DNA from: JADJPL01 sp041183125
Lineage (GTDB): Bacteria; Bacteroidota; Bacteroidia; Chitinophagales; Saprospiraceae
Assembly: GCA_041183125.1 (NCBI GenBank)
Contig: JBEGMH010000169.1
Location: 1-8,093, forward strand
DNA length: 8,093 nt
Direction: 5' to 3'
Position 1 is the stretch's first letter; each line of letters starts with the position of its first letter. This document shows positions 1 to 5,753 of the stretch, one piece after another. The position numbers were made by a program, and so were the translations under genes. Below the pieces are notes generated by a model. The model was not told the origin of the DNA. It ran no database searches and saw only the letters and a list, made by a program, of their open reading frames with translations.

Positions 1-607
1 AGCAGATGGCGAAATGACTGCGCAGCATGGGTTCCGCGTTGCCAATGGCGCTCAGTACGGAGATGGTGACCAATTCCCGTTCTGCGTAGGACAAGACATC
101 CCGTTCGAAGATATCGGCAAACAAATGTTCTTTCAAAAAAGTATCTATGGCCGGCGCAAATACCGAGTAAGCTGCCAGGGGTTGGTCTTGGGGTGCTTTT
201 GTCAATTCGCCTAATATTTTTTTGCCTCTTTCGTACTTACTTCCGCCCTGCGGGACGGGGGATGCGTCCACGCCCATTGCATCTTGTATGCCTTTGGATT
301 TTCTTTCCTCGAGCACTGCCATAAACGACTGTATTCCCCGAATGCTGCGGGGGAAGCCACAATACGCATACGTGTGCACGAGGCATTCCTTGATTTTCAT
401 GATCGTCAGGTCGGCGTCCAAGCCTTTGTTCAGTTCTTTTTTCAAGCCGGTCAAATCTCCCTTGGCTGTCAGGGCAGCAATTGAAACGATGCTTTTTTGT
501 TGTGCGTCTAAAGTGTCCAGTGGCGGTTGGCTTTGCCCTGAAAGTCGTTCGAAGCAGCTCATGGCGAGTACAAGTACCGCAAGCAAGGATTGTATAGTAT
601 TCTGCAT
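1..607 (-). CDS. Exported carboxymuconolactone decarboxylase (CMD) family protein, C-terminus cut by window edge
   Basis: The reading frame opens with ATG at 607 and stays open for 202 codons to the left edge, so the C-terminus is missing. Residues about 4-17 are hydrophobic (LLAVLVLAM) and followed by SGQSQ, which looks like a signal peptide, though the n-region lacks Lys/Arg and the cleavage site is imperfect; C18 (AMSC) is a poor lipobox. Two CMD-like repeats are visible. The first is about 36-100, with IAALTAKGDL and YAYCGFPRS, typical of the family. The second begins about 157, with ERELVTISVLSAIG and LRSHFAIC. The family (COG0599) includes cytoplasmic 4-carboxymuconolactone decarboxylase and AhpD-type peroxidases. 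No CxxC peroxidase motif is present in the visible part, so AhpD-like redox activity is unlikely. It is the last visible gene of the minus-strand hydrolase cluster, 103 bases after the carboxylesterase. The family assignment is confident; the reaction and substrate are unknown. Confidence 0.85.
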   Translation of the reverse strand, partial: MQNTIQSLLAVLVLAMSCFERLSGQSQPPLDTLDAQQKSIVSIAALTAKGDLTGLKKELNKGLDADLTIMKIKECLVHTYAYCGFPRSIRGIQSFMAVLEERKSKGIQDAMGVDASPVPQGGSKYERGKKILGELTKAPQDQPLAAYSVFAPAIDTFLKEHLFADIFERDVLSYAERELVTISVLSAIGNAEPMLRSHFAIC

Positions 608-637
608 GGTTTTTTGAATGGGCTGGTGGCGAGGGCT

Positions 638-694
638 CAGCGAGGTGGAAAAAAAGGTCTTTTTTAACCCTTCGCTGGTTCCCCTCGCAACCAG
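638..694. other. Intergenic hairpin-forming sequences between carboxylesterase and CMD gene
   Basis: The 103-base gap 608-710 holds two overlapping inverted repeats and no gene. CTGGTT (675-680) pairs perfectly with AACCAG (689-694) around an 8-base loop. CAGCGA (638-643) pairs with TCGCTG (672-677) and encloses an A-run/T-run pair around GGTC, forming a longer imperfect stem. On the plus strand the first hairpin is followed by TTTATTTT, like an intrinsic terminator, but no plus-strand gene ends here. On the minus strand a T-run occurs only after a further 16 bases or so. It could attenuate or process the transcript between the two genes; a terminator role is not demonstrated. Confidence 0.3.
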
Positions 695-710
695 TTTATT
701 TTGCAGTGGC

Positions 711-2321
711 TCAGATGCCCCTGGATTGTAAATAGGTTCTCCGTTTGTCTGACTTTTCAATTACGTCGAGTCTGGCTTTTCGGGGGTCGGGTTTCCCTAC
801 CGGCTTGCCATCGGTTTCGATATCCATGATTTCTTCTTTTGACTTGGAATAAGCAGGCCAAAGCGGGAGCCCGGAGTGGTTTGGGTTACCGGTTTTTGCA
901 AAATTCGTCCAATAGGAATGTAGGATTTGCCCGACCTTTTGGTCATCCGGGCTTATTTCGGGCATACCCCTACGGGCCTCAAGGTGGTTGAACACATAAG
1001 CGACTTCAGCACCGTGGCCGGCACCAAACGGCATTCTTTCCCGCATCGCAGCCGGCACGTAAGAAAATTGATAGAAATAGACGGGGTTTCCCTTGTCCAG
1101 AAATGCCCTTGCGGTCATTCGTGCGGGCTCGGCCCAGACCCAATCCGAATTGAATTTTGTGATAATTTCCGCAAAATCTTTATTGCCATCCGGGTCATAG
1201 GCTGCTTTGGCCTCGCTTTCGAGTGTGCCAAAAAGGGCAAAGAGCGATTCTTTTGAATCCGCGTTGTTTACGAAGCCTCCGCCGATTTCTGCACTATTCG
1301 ATCCGATCATTAAGGGCACTTTGGGCTGTCTTCCTGCCTGGTAGGCCTTTTCGGCTGTTTCGACCACGAGTTTGCCGTCGAGGATTGGCCCGGAATATAT
1401 TCGCGGGCCTCCTTGTCCGTTGGTTTCCTGTCCTCCGTCCACGATATCTTCCACGTTCAGGGCGCGCAACTTTTCCAATGCGGCTGCATCCCTTCCTTCG
1501 ATGCCGTGCTTTTGGGCAAAATTTAGGCCTATGGTTGTAGCCGAAACGGGGTAAAACGGATCCGCATTTTCCTGGTCAATGGGCCTCCCGGTCAGTACGC
1601 CATCCCTGCCGCCGCTTGATTGGCAGATTGCTTTGTGAAAAAGCCCCTTTGCCGCCGGAATGGTCATGAGCGAATGTACCGAGACGCCACCCGCCGAAAA
1701 CCCGAAAATCGTTACGTTATTGGGATCGCCACCAAAGGCGGCAATATTTTCCTTAACCCACTTAAGCGCGGCAATCTGATCCATAAAAGCGTAGCTGCCT
1801 TTGAATTCCTCAGGATGTTCTTTGCTCAAAGCGGGATGTGCAAAATGACCGAGGCGACCAAGTCTGTAATTTATGGTGACAAGAATAACACCTTGTTTAA
1901 CAAACGCAGTTCCGTCAGAACCGGGGCCGGAGCCGCTACCGCCTGTAAAGCCACCACCATGAATCCAAAACATAACGGGCAATTTTGAATTCTTTTTAGT
2001 GGTAGCCGACGTCCATACATTTAGAAAAAGACAATCTTCAGATTGTTTTGTGGTAGAACCTGGCCACGCTCTTTGCGGACAATCCGCGCAATCTTTTGTT
2101 GCATCGAGCACATCTTTCCAGGGAGTCACCGGCTGTGGTGGTCGCCAGCGATACGCACCAACGGGTGGTGCAGCATAGGGAATACCTTTGAAGTACGAAA
2201 TATCGCCCTCGGTTACGCCACGCACCTTTCCCGATGCGGTGAGTACTTCGGGATTATTTGATTGGGCAATGCTAGTGCTTGCAACCCATGAAAGAAAAAT
2301 TACAACGGCTATATTTTTCAT
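711..2321 (-). CDS. Secreted type-B carboxylesterase (alpha/beta hydrolase)
   Basis: A 536-residue protein hydrolysing carboxylic esters, probably in the periplasm or outside the cell. The start at 2321 is chosen over an in-frame ATG 14 codons upstream because it opens directly with a signal peptide (MKNIAVVIFLSW, then STSIA|QS, cleavage about residue 19) and follows an A-rich stretch; the upstream one would overlap the preceding gene remnant. Family hallmarks in order are FKGIPYA near 44-50, the SEDCLFLNVW block at 94-103, the oxyanion-hole HGGGF at 121-125, nucleophile Ser209 in GFSAGG, acid Glu345 in SNSAEIG, and His436 in GAGHGAEV. Cys78 or Cys81 with Cys97 could form the disulfide common in this family. 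The length is normal. The nucleophile elbow is unusual: most members have GESAG, here Glu is Phe. It lies 141 bases after the preceding hydrolase on the same strand, so it may be cotranscribed. The natural substrate cannot be read from sequence. Confidence 0.93.
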   Translation of the reverse strand: MKNIAVVIFLSWVASTSIAQSNNPEVLTASGKVRGVTEGDISYFKGIPYAAPPVGAYRWRPPQPVTPWKDVLDATKDCADCPQRAWPGSTTKQSEDCLFLNVWTSATTKKNSKLPVMFWIHGGGFTGGSGSGPGSDGTAFVKQGVILVTINYRLGRLGHFAHPALSKEHPEEFKGSYAFMDQIAALKWVKENIAAFGGDPNNVTIFGFSAGGVSVHSLMTIPAAKGLFHKAICQSSGGRDGVLTGRPIDQENADPFYPVSATTIGLNFAQKHGIEGRDAAALEKLRALNVEDIVDGGQETNGQGGPRIYSGPILDGKLVVETAEKAYQAGRQPKVPLMIGSNSAEIGGGFVNNADSKESLFALFGTLESEAKAAYDPDGNKDFAEIITKFNSDWVWAEPARMTARAFLDKGNPVYFYQFSYVPAAMRERMPFGAGHGAEVAYVFNHLEARRGMPEISPDDQKVGQILHSYWTNFAKTGNPNHSGLPLWPAYSKSKEEIMDIETDGKPVGKPDPRKARLDVIEKSDKRRTYLQSRGI

Positions 2322-2331
2322 TTTTAGATGT

Positions 2332-2466
2332 TTAGTGCTTGATAGTATGCGTATCGCGCACACTGCTGAAGGTGAGGTCTAACAAAAGCCATTTGCGCGA
2401 TTTCTTTTTAAATACTTCGGTTACGGTAAATTCCGTCGTTACTTCACTTCCGCGCAACAAGTCTAT
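2332..2466 (-). pseudogene. 5'-truncated remnant of an NTF2/SnoaL-like (DUF4440-type) gene
   Basis: Between the two hydrolase genes a minus-strand frame is open for 44 codons, from just after an in-frame TAA at 2467-2469 to a TAA at 2332-2334. It contains no Met codon. The translation includes TTEFTVTEVFKKKSRKWLLL followed by DLTFSSVRD. This resembles the C-terminal beta-strands of DUF4440/SnoaL-like NTF2-fold proteins, where a pattern like (T/R)VTEVFVK..GKWLL....SS is common. The usual N-terminal two thirds (about 80-100 residues) is absent, and the frame begins at the stop codon of the upstream hydrolase, which it overlaps by 4 bases. The simplest reading is a former cluster gene whose 5' part was deleted. 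TTG codons at 2455-2460 could start a short peptide, but it would be too small to fold as an NTF2 domain. Chance similarity is possible given the short length. Confidence 0.55.
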
Positions 2467-3527
2467 TTATTATGGTGTAAGTTCTTTCCAAAAAACTCAT
2501 TGAGTTTGTTCATCGCCTGCATTACATATTCAGGAACATAATAGGTTTGAATGTGCGTAGCGCCCGGAATGAGATACAACTCTTTCTCTTTTGTTCCGGT
2601 AGCCGCATGAAATGCCTGATCGGTCATGTAATAGGTATCCGCTTTGCTCCCCGCCATCATCAACAAAGGCTGGTTGATTAAATCCATGTGGGTGGTGGCG
2701 TCAAACTCCATTAAATCGAGTAGGCTGCTCATCGTGTACCGAAACGTGGAATTGGGGTGTGCATGGGTTTTGTTGTAGTAATAATGCCCTTCCCGATACA
2801 GGTCAAAAGGCATTTTATCGGCTTGTTCGTCTGTGGTGCGGGATTCGTTGGCATATCGTACCGCAGCTCCCGCGGCCTCCTGCGCACGGGCTTCCGAGGC
2901 CTGCTGTAAACGTTGCTGTATCGTGGAAAGCCCGGAGTTCATAAATCCATTTCTACGAACCAAGCCGGAATTGAACATGCTCAGGGTGGCCACTGCTTTA
3001 AAACGTTTATCGGTTTGCGCCGCCTTCAGGGCGTAGCCACCGCCGCCACAAATGCCCAACAAGCCAAGTTTATCCGGATTCACGCCGGCATATTGCGTCA
3101 TAAAATCGGCCATTCCACGGATATCCTCTATTCTGAACACCGGTTTGTCCACGTTGCGGGGGGTTCCACCGCTGGCTCCCTGATAAGAAGCATCGGCAGC
3201 TATGGTGATGTATCCCAGTTCGGCCAAGCGCTGGGCGTACAATCCGGCGACCTGTTCTTTTACGCCACCATTCGGATGCGCTACTACCACGGTGGGGTAA
3301 TGCAAGGATGGGTCATAGTTGGCGGGCGTATAGACATTGGCGGCGATGGTGAGGCCATTGAGCGAATAGGTCACGGGATGAATATGTACCTTGCCCGGGA
3401 CGTTTTCCACAATTGCGCCCTCGTAAACAAGTCCAAAGGGGTTGTTCTCTTTGGTCTGGGCCGAAGAAAGGATGCTAGTTGCCATCGTTAGGAGCATAAA
3501 TGGATAGATGATACGGCTGTTTTTCAT
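2463..3527 (-). CDS. Secreted alpha/beta hydrolase, dienelactone-hydrolase-like with Cys nucleophile
   Basis: A 354-residue predicted exported hydrolase. The start at 3527 is chosen because it opens with a signal peptide (MKNSRIIYPFMLLTMATS, cleavage SSA|QT about residue 23) and because its ATG overlaps the TGA of the preceding gene (ATGA, 3524-3527). A longer frame extends to 3719 but lies inside the neighbour and adds unrelated sequence. The alpha/beta-hydrolase core runs from about 55 to 350: strand and oxyanion region VVVAHPNGG at 80-88, the helper block YITIAADASYQGASGG at 106-121, the nucleophile elbow GICGGGG at 158-164 with Cys160, candidate acid Asp297 (GSKADTYY) and His325 (GATHIQTYY). 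GxCxG is the elbow of dienelactone hydrolases; most esterases have GxSxG. An insertion rich in Gln/Ala (about 203-235) may form a lid. It probably hydrolyses esters or lactones, and translation is likely coupled to the upstream esterase. Confidence 0.88.
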   Translation of the reverse strand: MKNSRIIYPFMLLTMATSILSSAQTKENNPFGLVYEGAIVENVPGKVHIHPVTYSLNGLTIAANVYTPANYDPSLHYPTVVVAHPNGGVKEQVAGLYAQRLAELGYITIAADASYQGASGGTPRNVDKPVFRIEDIRGMADFMTQYAGVNPDKLGLLGICGGGGYALKAAQTDKRFKAVATLSMFNSGLVRRNGFMNSGLSTIQQRLQQASEARAQEAAGAAVRYANESRTTDEQADKMPFDLYREGHYYYNKTHAHPNSTFRYTMSSLLDLMEFDATTHMDLINQPLLMMAGSKADTYYMTDQAFHAATGTKEKELYLIPGATHIQTYYVPEYVMQAMNKLNEFFGKNLHHNK

Positions 3528-4651
3528 TTTTTGTCTAATATTTTTTTGCGCAACCATTGAGACATCAGATCGGCTATCTCTACATTGTTTAAATCTGAAA
3601 AAGGGAAGTGGGTATTCCCTTTGATCCCTATTTCCGGCAGATGTACCACGGTCACATCGCCGCCATACTTGTTGACACAATCCCGCCACAATTTTGCCAT
3701 GGCCAGGCGTACCCGCCATCCATCCGGCCCCGGGGCATCCGTGGGTTCTTTGGCGATGAAATCGCCGTAATAAATGACGATTGGAATTTTGGTGAGCCGT
3801 TGGAAATCGGCCATAGGGATGCCCACGGCTTCTAAGGTACCGCCCGAGCTGGGCATAGGCGCGGGTACTTCTCCTTGGGGAAACAGAAAGCCACTGCCCG
3901 GTTCGTAGGAGACAATGGCCTTTACATTTGGGTTTTTGACCGCGGTAAGCCAGCCCATCCCCCCCGAATGAGAGTGCGTCACCAGAATGCCCTCTCCAAT
4001 TTTATCGAACAGTGCCGATACGGCCTGCACATTGACGTTGATGTCAATCGGCCCGACGTTGGGCACCATTTGCCGGAAATACTGATTGAGCGCAGCGGAA
4101 TCCCTGGCAAACTGAACCCCTTCAAAATAGTTGGGCCAGATGCCCAAACGAAAGGTACCGAACCACCCTTGTTCGTCGGGGGTAGGGGAGATAGTGCCTT
4201 CTACCGTACCTCGTGCGGCATTTCCTCTTCTAGGCTGGTCAATCAGATACACGGGAAATTGCCTTCGCAAAAAGATGTTTTGGAACCCCTCACGTCCGTC
4301 GGGCGTAGTTTCCCAGGTTTTGGAGAATTGGCCGATCCCATGCCACATCACCAGAGGATACTTGCGGGCGTTTGCCGGTATCTGGTAAAATACGTACGCG
4401 TGGTCGCCGTGAAACGTTTGTCCGGCAGGCGTAGGGTGGTAAGGGTCAAAGGTGCCCGGACGGGTGGTGATCGTGCCCCCTACGGCATAACTGCCCTGCT
4501 GCTGAATGAGCAAGGGGGCGGCACTTGAACGTTCTTTGCGGACAGCACAGTATGAGACCGACAGCACCAGGGACGACAGCATGAAAAGCATTTTTGGGTA
4601 AACCATTGCCCATTGGCGTAGCGCTGACCCGTTAGCGTTCGAATATTCCAT
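3524..4651 (-). CDS. Esterase 713-like alpha/beta hydrolase, exported
   Basis: A 375-residue frame, first gene of the minus-strand cluster. Residues 21-37 (MLFMLSSLVLSVSYCAV) form a hydrophobic export segment preceded by 20 atypical residues, so the true start may be Met16 (4606) or Met21 (4591); a possible promoter ending at 4659 also favours a later start. The region VMWHGIGQFSKTWETTPDGR (101-120), followed by FLRRQFPVYLIDQPRRG, resembles the bacterial esterase 713 group as I recall it. The nucleophile elbow is THSHSGG (225-231), with Ser227 the likely nucleophile, matching that group's HSxSG variant rather than classical GxSxG. Glu250 (SYEPG) is a candidate acid and His348 (GNTHFPFSDLNN) the candidate base. 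It should cleave carboxylic esters outside the cytoplasm; the substrate is unknown. It overlaps the next hydrolase by 4 bases and diverges from the AraC regulator gene. Confidence 0.85.
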   Translation of the reverse strand: MEYSNANGSALRQWAMVYPKMLFMLSSLVLSVSYCAVRKERSSAAPLLIQQQGSYAVGGTITTRPGTFDPYHPTPAGQTFHGDHAYVFYQIPANARKYPLVMWHGIGQFSKTWETTPDGREGFQNIFLRRQFPVYLIDQPRRGNAARGTVEGTISPTPDEQGWFGTFRLGIWPNYFEGVQFARDSAALNQYFRQMVPNVGPIDINVNVQAVSALFDKIGEGILVTHSHSGGMGWLTAVKNPNVKAIVSYEPGSGFLFPQGEVPAPMPSSGGTLEAVGIPMADFQRLTKIPIVIYYGDFIAKEPTDAPGPDGWRVRLAMAKLWRDCVNKYGGDVTVVHLPEIGIKGNTHFPFSDLNNVEIADLMSQWLRKKILDKK

Positions 4652-4658
4652 AATCGGT

Positions 4659-4692
4659 CAAAAATTTACCAGTTAAAAGTTGCAGACACAAA
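4659..4692 (-). promoter_or_regulatory. Candidate Bacteroidota-type promoter for the hydrolase cluster
   Basis: Read on the minus strand, TTTG (4692-4689) is followed by 20 bases and then TAAATTTTTG (4668-4659). This resembles the Bacteroidota pattern TTTG-N(about 19-21)-TAnnTTTG, with two extra bases in the -7 box. The predicted start of transcription would fall almost on the ATG at 4651, which would make that codon nearly leaderless and supports an internal start for the esterase. Read by eye, not scored; such AT-rich motifs arise by chance. Confidence 0.35.
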
Positions 4693-4735
4693 GGTCGGGG
4701 ATTAAAATGAACACGTTTTTATATGGATTACTGGT
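4668..4735. repeat. Inverted hexamer ACCAGT/ACTGGT in divergent intergenic region
   Basis: ACCAGT (4668-4673) and its exact reverse complement ACTGGT (4730-4735) flank the candidate hydrolase promoter. GTTTTT also occurs twice 19 bases apart (4715-4720 and 4734-4739), and GGATTA twice 26 bases apart (4699-4704 and 4725-4730). The 4652-4820 region lies between an AraC-type regulator and its likely target, so these could be operator half-sites, but all are short and could be chance. Confidence 0.2.
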
Positions 4736-4793
4736 TTTTCTACCAATGTTACGGATGCGGGCGTCGGGCATGGCTGGAAAAGAATCAAACGCT

Positions 4794-4801
4794 TATTTTT
4801 G
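4794..4801 (+). promoter_or_regulatory. Candidate -7 element for the AraC regulator
   Basis: TATTTTTG fits the Bacteroidota -7 consensus TAnnTTTG exactly and ends 19 bases before the ATG at 4821, which would leave a leader of roughly 10-15 bases. The -33 region is weak: only ATGG at 4770-4773, 20 bases upstream, in place of TTTG. AAGGAA (4815-4820) abuts the ATG, too close to act as a normal ribosome binding site. Confidence 0.35.
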
Positions 4802-4820
4802 TGTCAAATAGTCGAAGGAA

Positions 4821-5717
4821 ATGAAACGAGTACATACCTTCCATTCCATCAGCGAGTACAATGACTTCAACAACCACGAAACCCTACACCCTTTGGTGAG
4901 TGTGTTGGATTACTCAAAAGCGCAGCCCAGGTACCCGTCGAGGATGCATTTCGACCTGTATTGTATTGTGTTGAAAGACGTTAAATGTGGCGATCTGAAG
5001 TATGGCCGCCATTACTACGACTATCAGCAAGGCACGCTTGTCTTTCTTTCCCCCGGGCAGGTGATCGAAGTGGAAAACGATGGGGGGTTGTACCAACCTT
5101 TGGGACACGCACTGGCTTTTCACCCAGATCTTATTCGCGGCACTTCATTGGCTGGCAGCCTTGCCAGGCATCATTTTTTTGGGTATAGTACCAGCGAAGC
5201 CCTCCATCTCTCGGAACGAGAAAGACAAATCGTTTTGGATTGTTTTTCCAAAATACAATTCGAACTACAGCAGTCCATTGACAAGTACAGCAGGAAACTG
5301 ATTGTCTCGAATATCGAGTTGTTCCTGAATTACTGCGAGCGGTTTTATGACCGTCAATTCACTACCCGGGAACATATCAACCAGGGGATCATAGAAAAAT
5401 TGGAAGCCCTGCTAAATGATTATTTTTCATCGGACAGACCTCAGGAAATGGGCTTGCCCTCGGTTGCTTACTGCGCCCATGCGTTGCACCTATCTGTGAA
5501 TTATTTCGGCGACCTTGTCAAAAGGGAAACGGGGAAATCGGCACAGGAATACCTGCACAACAAAATCATTGAGGTTGCAAAAGACAGAATCTTCGATGTC
5601 CACAAAACCGTCAACGACGTTGCGTACGAGCTAGGGTTTAAATACCCACAGCATTTCAGCCGCCTGTTCAAGCAGAAAACGGGAATGACACTAAGCGCAT
5701 ACCGGACCCGTCATTAG
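4821..5717 (+). CDS. AraC-family transcriptional regulator
   Basis: A 298-residue DNA-binding regulator of the cytoplasm. ATG 4821 is the first possible start, because an in-frame TAG lies at 4809-4811. The N-terminal half (about 20-110) has the strand-rich, cupin-like pattern of AraC sensor domains, with YDYQQGTLVFLSPGQVIEV (67-85) as its clearest segment. A helical linker covers about 131-205. The C-terminal domain carries two helix-turn-helix units: the first about 214-236 (VAYCAHALHLSVNYFGDLVK), the second about 263-285 (VNDVAYELGFKYPQHFSRLF), followed by the AraC signature KQKTGMTLSAYR. It is divergent from the hydrolase cluster across 169 bases and converges with the SIS gene. By position it probably activates the hydrolase genes in response to a small ligand; this is inferred from layout only. 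It is AT-richer (about 45% G+C in a counted line) than the genes to its right. Confidence 0.93.
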   Translation: MKRVHTFHSISEYNDFNNHETLHPLVSVLDYSKAQPRYPSRMHFDLYCIVLKDVKCGDLKYGRHYYDYQQGTLVFLSPGQVIEVENDGGLYQPLGHALAFHPDLIRGTSLAGSLARHHFFGYSTSEALHLSERERQIVLDCFSKIQFELQQSIDKYSRKLIVSNIELFLNYCERFYDRQFTTREHINQGIIEKLEALLNDYFSSDRPQEMGLPSVAYCAHALHLSVNYFGDLVKRETGKSAQEYLHNKIIEVAKDRIFDVHKTVNDVAYELGFKYPQHFSRLFKQKTGMTLSAYRTRH

Positions 5718-5753
5718 AATAGACGTGCTGCGAGGGGGGTGGGCATCGAGGGG

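Noticed and set aside
1..607. Canonical beta-ketoadipate (pca) pathway assignment for the CMD protein and neighbouring hydrolases
   Set aside because: The pca enzymes are cytoplasmic, whereas these products carry export segments, and no other pca gene is visible.
222..617. Plus-strand 131-codon frame near the left edge
   Set aside because: It is antisense to the CMD family gene, whose frame has clear family motifs; the plus-strand translation has none.
2322..2363. In-frame upstream start of the carboxylesterase at 2363
   Set aside because: It would put 14 residues before a perfectly formed signal peptide and overlap the NTF2-like remnant in another frame; ATG 2321 is the better start.
3528..3719. 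In-frame upstream extension of the Cys-nucleophile hydrolase (64 extra residues)
   Set aside because: The extension lies wholly within the preceding esterase gene, has no hydrolase or signal-peptide character, and the ATG at 3527 opens a clear signal peptide with an ATGA overlap.
3875..4528. Plus-strand 217-codon frame opposite the esterase 713-like gene
   Set aside because: Antisense shadow with no recognisable domain, no upstream signals, and fully covered by a convincing gene.
5718..5753. Bidirectional terminator between the convergent AraC and SIS genes
   Set aside because: No convincing inverted repeat with a T-run could be found by eye in these 36 bases.
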